Shown: one piece after another, positions 46,001 to 55,495 of the stretch | Layout: the number at the start of each line of letters is the position of its first letter | Position numbering within the stretch: the stretch's first letter is position 1 | Assembly: GCF_026151205.1 (NCBI RefSeq) | Contig: NC_087072.1 | Span: 25,385,799-25,449,798 of the forward strand | Direction: 5' to 3' | Origin: Bolinopsis microptera | Taxonomy: Eukaryota > Ctenophora > Tentaculata > Lobata > Bolinopsidae | DNA: 64,000 nt | Made by a program: the position numbers and the translations under genes | Notes under the pieces: generated by a model | Told to the model about the DNA's origin: nothing | Seen by the model: only the letters and a program-made list of their open reading frames with translations | The model's database searches: none

Positions 46001-49000
46001 ACCAAACAACAACTATTTATTATATATGTAAATATACATATTATATACATATATACATCTCTCTTTATCATTATTTACATGACAAAATATAGAATATTGA
46101 AAAATGTTTCCCGACGACACGTGTTTTATCGACCTTGAAGGAATTAATAGCGTTCTACTGTTATATATATTAAGTCAAGGATGCTCTTGAGGCAACAACA
46201 GAGGCATAATCACAACAGAGGTATGTGTAAGGAAGTTCGCCGCAAAACATAATTCCCGACAGCTTGCTCATGCTGGAGGGAACGCGCGGCACAAAACTTA
46301 AACAGCCAAGGCCCAAGGTATTATTTGTTATAACTATTAGTATTGACGGTGGCTCGATGAACGCATTTGGTTTCTTTGTGGACACAATCGAATGATTTTG
46401 CTGCTGCTGATATAGTAGAAGATATTTAATTTCAATACACTCACTCGACAGAGAGCAAGTAAAAGGGCATGGAAAGTTTTAGCTTCGTAAGGTTGCCCCT
46501 TGATGTCAGTTATTTCAGTTATGAGCTTCGATAGAACAAATGTGATTCTGTCTAAAGGAACGTTGTTGAATTCACTAGGAATGTTGTCCAAGGGGGTCAC
46601 TTCATTGTGGCACTATGCCCAGGCTTTGTATCTGTTTTTCGACCAGTTATTTTGATTCTTTGTCCCCTGACCCTCCGAATCAGCTGCCAGTAGCTGCAAC
46701 TGATCTTCACTCAGTGGTCGGATGTTCATGAATAAAACTCGACAGTCACAATCACAAAAATTGTCTGTTCAACAAAGGATCTAGCAACTGACTAGCGACT
46801 GACAAGTTTGGAAATGTTTAAATTTGGGAGCGTGCCAAAGTGTGCAGCATGGTGCGCGAGCCGCTCATCAAGGTAACGGGGAGATTGTGCTGATAATACC
46901 TTCGCTTCCCTTGCGGGAAATATCTGCAAAGTATCAGCTCTCAGTGTCGACGAGTTTTAGTGCATATAATTCCCGGAAATAGTTATACATTATGAAAGGG
47001 CGGAACCCCCCCAGCAACAAATTGAAAAACAGTTATGAGGGAAATATGATATTAAGGAAATCTTAGTTGTAATATATATAAACTAGATGCCATTTTTGTG
47101 TTGATAGGTCGGTTGAGAATACGATTAGCAGTATCAAGAGAGTTGGTGGAGTACTGTAATAGTTACAAGGTAAACATTCCTGATCAACACAGAAACACCT
47201 GCTTTACCACACGTGTATAATAATGCTACAAGTACACGTGTATAATAATGCTACACGTGTATAATAATGCTACACGTGTATAATAATGCTACAAGTACAC
47301 GTGTATAATGCTACTATGCAGTTCTAAAGTTGAGAACTAGTTGTAATGAGATTACAACTAAGAGTTTGTTCTGATTTCTAACATCGAAATCTAATAACCG
47401 AGTTTTTGTTACAAAATTCAATTTTTTCAGAATGTAGAATTAAATTATAAATAAAAGAAGCGATTATGCAAATTCATTTTTCTTATACATTTCAATTAAG
47501 AACTAACTTTCAGCATTAAATGAAGTTCGATATCAAAAGCCAAACATTTAAAATAACACGACTTCACATGATGGTAATATGATATTCAACTGTAATCAGC
47601 AGATCAATACATCCGCTACTACTGTCTACGCTTAGTAATGGTGTCTACATAGTGCTGCAATTTTAATGTTTCTAATTCTATCACTTATAATATCTACTTA
47701 TATATACTGTGTACGCGCCTCTGCGCTCTCAGCTACTAAAAGAGGCCATATACTTAGGACGTCCGCCAAAATCGCAGATTTTCAGACCACCCCTCCCCCT
47801 GTCCGGGTGTGTCCGAATTTTCAATTCAGACAAATAAGCTATTTAAATAAATTCAGCTATTAATTTCCATTAGAATCTGTCTTCACTGAGTCTATTCAGA
47901 AACAATCAGAAATTTGAATGAAAGAGTAAATAGTGTCAAAGATTTGAAATAAAACTTGTTCGTTAATTCTGCTAAAATTTCCGGACGTTCGGATTTTCAG
48001 AAACCACCCCCCCCTTCCCCCTGTCCGGATTTGTCCGAAATTCCAAAACCACTCCCCCCTCCCTATTTTCCGGACGTCCTAAGTAGATGGCCCAAAAGGA
48101 CGTGGCAGCAAACAAGAGCTCACAAAAGTCAAAACGCGATAAAATAAAATCAGATAATATATAATTATAATATATATTAATGCTTTTTAAACAAAGTTAC
48201 AACGAATTCTTCATGTAGTGCATCCTGGGTTTGGACAGGATATGCCCGTTACATTACATAATTCTGAAACATATATTATATTTACAATAAATTATGCAAT
48301 ATCACAACATTACAATCAACAAAATAAATTAATCACAGAATCTCAGATACAAATAATAATTAATTAAACACAAAAAACAAATTAAACAGGCAATAAATGA
48401 ATATACAAATTCGTATATAATATATGTAATAGTAGTACCAATCATTAGTAGAACTAAGCAATCTAATTGTAACTATTGGCCGTACAAGGAGGAAGTAAAA
48501 TGGTGACCCCTGTTCGCTATGAAATCGTTATGAAATTAGCGATGACGATATCGAGGAGCTCTCGCTTGTATGGTTCATGCAAACTTTGTCCCTGCTCCAC
48601 CCATAAAGTAGGAAGTAAAATGAGGGATATATCACCATTGAGGGATATATCACCATACATTGAGGGATATATCACCATACAATGAGGGATATATCACCAT
48701 TGAGGGATATATCACCATACATTGAGGGATATATCACCATACATTGAGGGATATATCACCATACATTGAGGGATATATCACCATACAATGAGGGATATAT
48801 CACCATTGAGGGATATATCACCATAAAATGAGGGATATATCACCATTGAGGGATATATCACCATAAAATGAGGGATATATCACCATTGAGGGATATATCA
48901 CCATACATTGAGGGATATATCACCATACATTGAGGGATATATCACCATACAATGAGGGATATATCACCATTGAGGGATATATCACCATAAAATGAGGGAT

Positions 49001-52000
49001 ATATCACCATTGAGGGATATAGCACCATAAAATGAGGGATATATCACCATTGAGGGATATATCACCATAAAATGAGGGATATATCACCATAAAATGAGGG
49101 ATATATCACCATAAAATGAGGGATATATCACCATAAAATGAGGGATATATCACCATTGAGGGATATATCACCATAAAATGAGGGATATATCACCATTGAG
49201 GGATATATCACCATAAAATGAGGGATATATCACCATTGAGGGATATATCACCATACATTGAGGGATATATCACCATACATTGAGGGATATATCACCATAC
49301 AATGAGGGATATATCACCATTGAGGGATATATCACCATACATTGAGGGATATATCACCATTGAGGGATATATCACCATAAAATGAGGGATATATCACCAT
49401 AAAATGAGGGATATATCACCATTGAGGGATATATCACCATAAAATGAGGGATATATCACCATTGAGGGATATATCACCATAAAATGAGGGATATATCACC
49501 ATTGAGGGATATATCACCATACATTGAGGGATATATCACCATACATTGAGGGATATATCACCATACAATGAGGGATATATCACCATTGAGGGATATATCA
49601 CCATAAAATGAGGGATATATCACCATTGAGGGATATATCACCATAAAATGAGGGATATATCACCATTGAGGGATATATCACCATACAATGAGGGATATAT
49701 CACCATTGAGGGATATATCACCATACATTGAGGGATATATCACCATACATTGAGGGATATATCACCATACATTGAGGGATATATCACCATACATTGAGGG
49801 ATATATCACCATACATTGAGGGATATATCACCATACATTGAGGGATATATCACCATTGAGGGATATATCACCATAAAATGAGGGATATATCACCATTGAG
49901 GGATATATCACCATACATTGAGGGATATATCACCATTGAGGGATATATCACCATACAATGAGGGATATATCACCATTGAGGGATATATCACCATACATTG
50001 AGGGATATATCACCATTGAGGGATATATCACCATACAATGAGGGATATATCACCATACATTGAGGGATATATCACCATTGAGGGATCACGTGATTTCATA
50101 GCGAACCGGGGTCTTTTTACTTCCTCCTTGTTACGGCCAATTGAGCGACGCAATGTTCACATTTTGCTGATCCTGAGATGATACCTCACCCTTCCCTCAC
50201 CCTTCCTTCACTCTTCCCTCACCCTTCCCTCACCCCTCGCCCTTCCCTCGCCCTTCCCTCACCCCTCGCCCTTCCCTCGCCCTTCCCTTACCCTTCCCTC
50301 GCCCTTCCCTCGCCCTTCCCTCATCCTTCCCTCACTCTTCCCTCACCCTTCCCTCACCCTTCCCTTACCCTTCCCTTACCCTTCCCTCGCCCTTCCCTCA
50401 CCCTTCCCTCACCCTTCCCTCACCCTTCCCTTACCCTTCCCTTACCCTTCCCTCGCCCTACCCTCACCCTTCCCTCATCCTTCCCTCACCCTTCCCTCAC
50501 CCTTCCCTCACCCTTCCTTCACCCTTCCCTCACCTTAACTGCTAACTTGGAATGTGTTCAGGAGGGTATAAAGACGAAGCCTTGTCCTCGTGTGAAATGT
50601 ATGACCTACACTCTGACCGATGGTCTAACATCTCACCCCTCAACTTTGCTAGAGATGGTCCTGGGGTGGTGTCCCTTAATAACTCCATATACGCAGCAGG
50701 TAAGTGGTGGGAGGGTTGTAATGTTATTTACATTGATATCCTTTACCTGTTACCTAGGTAACCTTACCTGTTACCTAGGTAATCTTACCTGTTACCTAGG
50801 TAACCTTACCTGTTACCTAGGTAACCTCACCTGTTATAATACTTAGTGCTACTGTACTTTTTTAAACAAAAGTAAAGTAAAACATATGTACAATGCAAGC
50901 AGCACTACAGCAGTATTAACCCACGTGTCGATCCTTCCCAAGTTTGAACTCGTGGGACGTAGCGGCCTATTATAATGCTACGATATCATGTGAAGCAGTA
51001 TTTGAAGCAGTATTTGATTTAACAGGTGATACTCGTATAATATCTGCGCGCGTCCTGGTAGGTTGTAAACCTACAATATTTGATGCATGGCCAGTTGTGT
51101 ATTGCACTGCATCCCACGTATAACACTTACAGGAGGATATAACGGTAAGGATTACAAAGTGGTTGAAAGGTTTGACCCCCGGGTGGGGATCTGGGAACGA
51201 GTCCCAAACATGGAACAGTCTCGATCTTACGGAGCTACTGCAGTTGCTGACGGCAAAATATTCTGCTTTGGGGGCCGCCAAAAAGATAAAAAGGTTCGAT
51301 TACTAGTTCCTTACAAATTATTTTAACCACTACTTTGCTCGTCAGGAAAACACAAACGATTATTTTTGGACACAACCCAGCAAAACTAACTGACTGGGCG
51401 TGTTACTGTTATTACTATTAGAGATTATCGCGTCTTCACAGTGAGTCCATGCTCGCGCGTCTTATATGTTTATCGACATCGTTAATTCTGCCAAAATTTC
51501 CGGACGTCCGGATTTTCAGAAACCACCCCCGTCCCCTGTCCGTATTTGTCCGAAATTCCAAAACTACCCCCTCCCTATTATAAATGGACCTTAAAAGACA
51601 TATATGCAACGTGCAGCAATTATTTTTCCAAAACTATCCTTCACCAAAACATTAACCTACCAACATTGGCAGGTTGTGTTTGTTGAGTTCTACGACCCTC
51701 GAGCCAGCAAATGGGACAGTTTGGATGATCTAGACACAGAGAAAAGTGATGCGAGGGCTGTATCCATCGACAACACGGTATAAATGTTTTAATTAACAAT
51801 TAAGATCTGAATGGTTAAAATCAGTGAAAAAAGTACGTGTAAATTTATCGAATAATCTGGTTGATCCAAGTTATCCGGTTACCAATTGTTGGCCAATATG
51901 GCCATGCACTTGTGCGTGACGGGCCCACAGCGTGCAAGGATACAAGGATACAAGGATACAAATTTAAGGATACAAGGATACAAGGATACAAGGATACAAG

Positions 52001-55000
52001 GATACAAGGATACAAGGATACAAGGATACAAGGATACAAGGATACAATTACAAGGATACAAGGATACAAGGATACAAGGATACAAGGATACAAGGATACA
52101 AGGATACAAGGATACAAGGATACAAGGATACAAGGATACAAGGATACAATGATACAAGCAACATGGATACAAGGATACAAGGGTACAAAAGTGATAATTA
52201 CATTTATTGAGTTCACAATAGTGGTAATCCTGAAATACACATTGACATCATCGGCAAGTAATACTAATGGCCGCAAAAATTGATGGTTCCTTCAAGATCA
52301 AAATCAACAATAATTTTTAGATTTAGATAAATAGGAATATTAATTTTAGCCAGTCTCGCCTCTACTTTCTACAAAGCTACGTGCAATGTGCATGGGGCAA
52401 TTTACTGGGTATCCGTATATATTTTGTATTTTAACGTATGACAAGTTTCTAGAGGGTTTTCATCGAGCCCAAGCAAGCAATCGTCAGTCCTGCCATTTCT
52501 GATTTAGTACCGAGTTTATACTCAATATGCTCAATAACATTTGGTTGGGGGCCATCTACTTAGGACGTCCGCCAAAATCACATATTTTCAAACCTCCCCC
52601 TGTCCGGGTGTGTCCGAATTTTCAAAACACCCTTCCCCGGCCGGACGTCCGGATTTCCAGCTACTTTGACGATTACGAATAACTCGGCTCTCGTGAGCTG
52701 CTCTGGGAATCTACTTCTCGTTCAAAATACAGGGATCTAAACTTACAAAGTAATTAGTGTCAAAGAGTTGAAATAAATGAGACTTTTTCGTTAATTCTGC
52801 CAAAATTTTTCAGAAACCACCCCCCCCCCCCTCCCCCTGTCCGGATTTGTCCGTAATTCCAAAACCACCCCCTCCCTATTTGCCGGACGTCCTAAGTAGA
52901 TGGCACGTCCTTACCAATGTTATCAGCAATCAGGTTACCATGTTATCAGGTTACCAAGTTATTTGTTACCAAGGTATCTGTTACCAAGGTTTATGTTATA
53001 CCAATGTGTCTGGTTACCGAGTTATCTGTTGCCAAGGTATCTGTTACCAAGGCATATGTTATACCAATGTGTCTGGTTACCAAGTTATCTGTTACCAAGG
53101 TATCTGTTACCAAGTTATCTGTTACCAAGGCATATGTTATACCAATGTGTCTGGTTACCAAGTTATCTGTTGCCTAGGTATCTGTTACCGAGGCATATGT
53201 TATACCAATGTGTCTGGTTACCAAGTTATCTGTTACCAAGGTATCTGTTACCAAGGCATATGTTATACCAATGTGTCTGGTTACCAAGTTATCTGTTACC
53301 AAGGTATCTGTTACCAAGTTATCTGTTGCCAAGGTATCTGTTACCAAGGCATATGTTATACAATGTGTCTGGTTACCAAGTTATCTGTTGCCAAGGCATA
53401 TGTTATACAATGTGTCTGGTTACCAAGGTATCTGTTACCAAGTTATCTGTTACCAAGGCATATGTTATACAATGTGTCTGGTTACCAAGTTATCTGTTAC
53501 CAAAGTATCTGTTACCAAGGCATATGTTATACAATGTGTCTGGTTACCAAGTTATCTGTTGCCAAGGCATATGTTATACCAATGTGTCTGGTTACCAAGG
53601 TATCTGTTACCAAGGCATATGTTATACCAATGTGTATGGTTACCAAGGTATCTGTTACCAAGGCATATGTTATACCAATGTGTCTGGTTACCAAGGTATC
53701 TGTGACCAAGTTATCTGTTAACAAGGCATATGTTATACAATGTGTCTGGTTACCAAGTTATCTGTTGCCAAGTTATCTGTTACCAAGGCATATGTTATAC
53801 AATGTGTCTGGTTACCAAGTTATCTGTTACCAAGGTATCTGTTACCAAGGCATATGTTATTCAATGTGTCTGGTTACCAAGTTATCTGTTGCCAAGGCAT
53901 ATGTTATACCAATGTGTCTGGTTACCAAGGTATCTGTTACCAAGGCATATGTTATACCAATGTGTCTGGTTACCAAGGTATCTGTTACCAAGGTATCTGT
54001 TACCAAGGCATATGTTATACCAATGTGTCTGGTTACCAAGGTATCTGTTACCAAGGCATATGTTATACCAATGTGTCTGGTTACCAAGGTATCTGTTGCC
54101 AAGGTATCTGTTACCAAGGCATATGTTATACCAATGTGTCTGGTTACCAAGTTATCTGTTGCCAAGGTATCTGTTACCAAGGCATATGTTATACCAATGT
54201 GTCTGGTTACCAAGGTATCTGTTGCCAAGGTATCTGTTACCAAGGCATATGTTATACCAATGTGTCTGGTTACCAAGGTATCTGTTACCAAGGCATATGT
54301 TATACCAATGTATCTGGTTACCAAGTTATCTGTTGCCAAGGTATCTGTTACCAAGGCATATGTTATACCAATGTATCTGGTTACCAAGTTATCTGTTGCC
54401 AAGGTATCTGTTACCAAGGCATATGTTATACCAATGTGTCTGGTTACCAAGGTATCTGTTACCAAGGCATATGTTATACCAATGTGTCTGGTTACCAAGT
54501 TATTTGTTGCCAAGGTATCTGTTACCAAGGCATATGTTATACCAATGTGTCTGGTTACCAAGGTATCTGTTACCAAGGCATATGTTATACCAATGTGTCT
54601 GGTTACCAAGGTATCTGTTACCAAGGCATATGTTATACCAATGTGTCTGGTTACCAAGTTATTTGTTGCCAAGGTATCTGTTACCAAGGCATATGTTATA
54701 CCAATGTGTCTGGTTACCAAGGTATCTGTTACCAAGGCATATGTTATACCAATGTGTCTGGTTACCAAGTTATTTGTTGCCAAGGTATCTGTTACCAAGG
54801 CATATGTTATACCAATGTGTCTGGTTACCAAGGTATCTGTTACCAAGGCATATGTTATACCAATGTGTCTGGTTACCAAGTTATCTGTTGCCAAGGTATC
54901 TGTTACCAAGGTTTATGTTATACCAATGTGTCTGGTTACCAAGTTATTTGAGTTGCATATCCCAGATATACTTGCTTGGTGGGCTGGATAAAGATGACAG

Positions 55001-55106
55001 ACCGCTGGATGACGTACAATCTTACGACCCTCTTACCAGAGAGTGGATGCAGCTTCCAAATCTCACAACTAAACGGCGTCTCATGGCAGTAGCCAGTGTA
55101 GGATAG
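31054..55106 (+). CDS. BTB-BACK-Kelch protein (KLHL family), 14 exons across 24 kb, complete
   Basis: Exons: 31054-31289, 31414-31533, 31751-31891, 32562-32660, 32764-32838, 33012-33170, 41634-41785, 41981-42105, 42248-42361, 42485-42593, 50562-50699, 51133-51293, 51673-51777 and 54966-55106. Codon phase closes at every junction (624 residues from the first Met; a start at 31132 or 31141 is equally possible). BTB: GKLSDVCIKCG ... LLLSANSHYFKAMF ... VDPEILKSLIDFCSTSRLTI. BACK: ELVGWCDQFIRENI ... ESQLFEGLITWVKHD ... LDVISLKYLYHV. Six Kelch blades follow (IMGGLGS, LMSGGEG, VVGGYKD, AAGGYNG, CFGGRQK, LLGGLDK). KLHL proteins usually act as cullin-3 ubiquitin-ligase substrate adaptors. The donor of exon 7 (T|GTTTGT) is the weakest junction. 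Introns 3, 6, 10 and 13 are filled with minisatellites or transposons. The stop codon lies inside the first unit of a tandem array. Confidence 0.88.
31979..32548. repeat. 25-bp minisatellite, about 23 nearly identical copies (KLHL intron 3)
   Basis: Unit GGTGGGACAAGTGACATGAT followed by GTAAT, 25 bp, almost without variation. Because 25 is not a multiple of three, all minus frames stay open and give spurious proteins. Confidence 0.97.
33171..36965 (+). repeat. 55-bp minisatellite, 69 copies of the BACK-exon 3' end plus splice donor (KLHL intron 6)
   Basis: The array length of 3795 bp is exactly 69 x 55. Each unit reads GTGTGTACCCTCATATCAGA, TTACAGTTTCTTACTGAACT, then C/ATTCGCTTGTATCAG. It is a copy of the last 48 or so bases of exon 6 (coding HIRSQFLTELFACIR) joined to the first intron bases GTGTGT. 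Every unit therefore carries a copy of the authentic 5' splice site CAG|GTGTGT. Confidence 0.97.
36978..37529 (+). repeat. Dispersed element of about 560 bp, copy 2
   Basis: Direct counterpart of the reversed copy at 25519-26083, with the core TTAACTGGGCGACGCTCGGC at about 37335. It lies between the two minisatellites of KLHL intron 6. Confidence 0.7.
37605..41620. repeat. 11-bp satellite, about 365 units, with higher-order repeats (KLHL intron 6)
   Basis: The basic unit is CTCTGTAACCG with variants (CCT, ACT, TGC, GTC, TAACG). Blocks are repeated at larger scale; for example the block near 40020-40290 recurs near 40877-41150. On the minus strand all three frames read the same 11-residue peptide (VTERLQSGYRA type), which creates many false open frames. 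The last unit runs into the acceptor of exon 7. Confidence 0.97.
42594..42851. repeat. Short duplication in KLHL intron 10
   Basis: CTTGTAACTTGACAGTACTG-type segments repeat about three times at 42609-42705; the rest is AT-rich spacer. Confidence 0.5.
42852..43251. mobile_element. Foldback/MITE-like element, about 400 bp
   Basis: The left arm 42852-42907 (ATTTGACCAAAACCCATAAT, then TGGATAGAGTGGACTGC) is inverted at 43197-43251 with few differences. There is no coding frame. Confidence 0.65.
43252..43901. other. Non-coding intronic sequence
   Basis: Part of KLHL intron 10 and downstream of the antisense GPCR gene. AT-rich; no exon or repeat recognised. Confidence 0.4.
43902..44372. repeat. 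31-bp minisatellite, about 15 copies, containing the GPCR stop codon
   Basis: Unit TCCTGGACTAGTCCCAGTGT followed by CACGTCATTGC. On the minus strand the first unit begins CAATGACGTGACACTGGGAC, and its TGA (44366-44364) is the GPCR stop codon. A few units carry CCCCGTG variants, and one unit has an 8-bp insertion near 44090. Confidence 0.95.
44364..45684 (-). CDS. Rhodopsin-class orphan G-protein-coupled receptor (2 exons), nested antisense in KLHL intron 10
   Basis: Exon 1 is 45684-45400 (an upstream in-frame Met at 45744 is possible). Exon 2 is 45275-44364. The phase-0 junction gives ANDL|LLCT (398 residues). Start choice: ATGAACGGAACG after GCGCC, giving an N-glycosylation site (NGT) at the outside. 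TM1 has the N-x-x-x core (VGIYSNGSVL), TM2 has LAANDL, and TM3 ends in VYRCVTTVCPLR in place of DRY. A second-loop Cys (GECSY) can pair with the TM3 Cys. TM6 is ALLTAFFIIAYFPK, without the CWxP tryptophan, and TM7 ends TPTILHLNTY in place of NPxxY. It is therefore a divergent class A receptor; ligand unknown. The N-terminus contains three 11-residue repeats (STVPPAYIYYT). Confidence 0.8.
45564..45662 (-). repeat. In-frame 33-bp coding repeat, 3 identical copies
   Basis: Three identical 33-bp units in exon 1 of the GPCR encode STVPPAYIYYT three times in the extracellular N-terminus. Identity at the DNA level implies recent expansion. Confidence 0.95.
45791..45959. other. Perfect palindrome: 83-bp arms, 3-base loop
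   Basis: The arm 45791-45873 is, by reading, the exact reverse complement of 45877-45959, separated by GCT. It starts about 107 bases upstream of the GPCR start. The arms include TTGGCGGGCAAACGATCC. The resulting RNA would be a long perfect hairpin. Confidence 0.9.
46337..46729 (-). pseudogene. Remnant of a Crypton/DUF3504-type tyrosine-recombinase protein
   Basis: The minus strand reads MNIRPLSEDQLQLLAADSEG, then NNWSKNRYKAWA, an in-frame TAG, then PLDNIPSEFNNVPLDRITFV, LSKLITEITDIKGQPYEAKT and FHALLLALCRV. This matches the N-terminal SAM-like part common to Crypton-derived proteins (KIAA1958/ZMYM type: W-x-x-W, ... L-x-x-x-L-x-x-F, ... G-x-x-Y-x-x-x-T/S-L). The nonsense codon and the loss of the catalytic C-terminal part mark it as dead. 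The frame becomes meaningless after about 46400. Confidence 0.45.
46730..47744. other. Non-coding intronic sequence with a 20-bp repeat
   Basis: Contains about five to six copies of a roughly 20-bp unit ACACGTGTATAATAATGCTA at 47210-47314; otherwise AT-rich and without recognisable exons. Confidence 0.5.
47745..48092. mobile_element. TIR MITE (GGCCATCTACTTAGGACGTCC family), copy 1
   Basis: Starts GGCCATATACTTAGGACGTC and ends with its complement CGGACGTCCTAAGTAGATGG+CC; about 350 bp. The subterminal parts contain CCCCCTGTCCGG and TGTCCGAA blocks. AAAAG next to both ends may be the target duplication. A second copy is at 52549-52904 and a partial copy at 51477-51590. Confidence 0.75.
48475..50141. 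mobile_element. TIR element with an internal 18/22-bp minisatellite
   Basis: TIRs of about 50 bp: ATTGGCCGTACAAGGAGGAA, then GTAAAATGGTGACCCC, GTTCGCTATGAAATC on the left. The right end is the complement with small differences (GTAACAAGG; AAAGACCCCGG). Between about 48618 and 50086 the element is filled by about 70 units of TGAGGGATATATCACCAT, each either 18 bp or lengthened to 22 bp by ACAT, ACAA or AAAA spacers. No transposase is present. Confidence 0.8.
50183..50537. repeat. 11-bp polypyrimidine minisatellite, about 32 copies
   Basis: Unit CACCCTTCCCT with variants CGCCCTTCCCT and TACCCTTCCCT. It lies immediately before the acceptor of KLHL exon 11 and is entirely pyrimidine/A on the sense strand. 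Confidence 0.95.
50743..50832. repeat. 21-bp palindromic tandem repeat, about 4 copies
   Basis: Unit ACCTGTTACCTAGGTAACCT plus T, centred on the palindrome GTTACCTAGGTAAC, just after exon 11. Confidence 0.9.
51019..51076 (+). mobile_element. 93-bp miniature element, copy C (internally deleted to 58 bp), with 8-bp target duplication
   Basis: Starts TTAACAGGTGATACTCG and ends GGTTGTAAACCTACAA. It is flanked by TATTTGAT at 51011-51018 and 51077-51084. About 35 bases of the interior are missing compared with copies A and D. It lies in KLHL intron 11. Confidence 0.85.
51477..51590. repeat. Fragment of the GGACGTCC MITE family
   Basis: Corresponds to the right half of the MITEs at 47745 and 52549 (CCGGACGTCCGGATTTTCAG, TTTGTCCGAAATTCCAAAA), in KLHL intron 12. 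Confidence 0.6.
51937..52182. repeat. 10-bp minisatellite, about 24 copies
   Basis: Unit AAGGATACAA, with two interruptions (TTTAAGG and TTACAAGG), in KLHL intron 13. Confidence 0.95.
52549..52904. mobile_element. TIR MITE (GGCCATCTACTTAGGACGTCC family), copy 2
   Basis: GGGCCATCTACTTAGGACGT at the left and the complement GGACGTCCTAAGTAGATGGC at the right, about 355 bp, with the same internal blocks as copy 1. Confidence 0.75.
52917..54952. repeat. Composite minisatellite (15/16/32-bp modules, 63-bp main period), KLHL intron 13
   Basis: Built from CTGGTTACCAAGTTAT, CTGTTACCAAGGTAT and CTGTTACCAAGGCATATGTT+ATACCAATGTGT modules. The main period of 63 bp and the optional 15-bp modules are both multiples of three. 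Frames therefore stay open for hundreds of codons on both strands although nothing is encoded. Confidence 0.96.
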
Positions 55107-55495
55107 CGGATAGTGTATCCTACAGTGTAGGATAGTGTGTACTGTGTATCCTACAGTGTTGTAGGTTTACAACCTACCAGGACGCGCGCCGAGTTGGACT
55201 CGTCGACGGTCCAATATATGGAACAGATATTTTACGAGTATCACCCGTTAACTACAGTGTAGGATAGAGTGTATCCTACAGTGTATGATAGTGTGTATCC
55301 TACAGTGTAGGATAGTGTATCCTACAGTGTAGGATAGTGGGTATCCTACAGTCTAGGATAGTGTGTATCCTACAGTGTAGGATAGTGGATAGTGTGTATC
55401 CTACATGCAGTGTAGGATATTGGATATCCTACAGTGTTGGATAGTGCGTATCCTACATGCAGTGTAGGATGGTGGATAGTGATTGAACCAAACAA
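55096..55495. repeat. 22-26-bp minisatellite at the KLHL stop codon
   Basis: Units built on GTATCCTACAGTGTAGGATA. The KLHL stop codon TAG is in the first unit (AGTGTAGGATAG). The array is split by the 93-bp element at 55159-55251. Confidence 0.9.
55159..55251 (-). mobile_element. 93-bp miniature element, copy D, inserted in a satellite, with 8-bp target duplication
   Basis: On the minus strand it begins TTAACGGGTGATACTCG and ends GGTTGTAAACCTACAA. It is flanked by CTACAGTG at 55151-55158 and 55252-55259. The flank also occurs in the satellite unit, so this duplication alone is weaker evidence than copies A and C. Confidence 0.85.

Noticed and set aside
50178-50846. 222-codon Pro/Leu/Ser-rich frame
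   Set aside because: Translation of the polypyrimidine satellite running out of frame through KLHL exon 11.
51845-52283. Frames with YKDTRIQG or YPCILVSL repeats
   Set aside because: Both strands of a 10-bp satellite; no other coding evidence.
52847-54991. 714-codon and other long frames on both strands
   Set aside because: Composite satellite with module lengths divisible by three; only the last 47 codons to 55106 (KLHL exon 14) are real.
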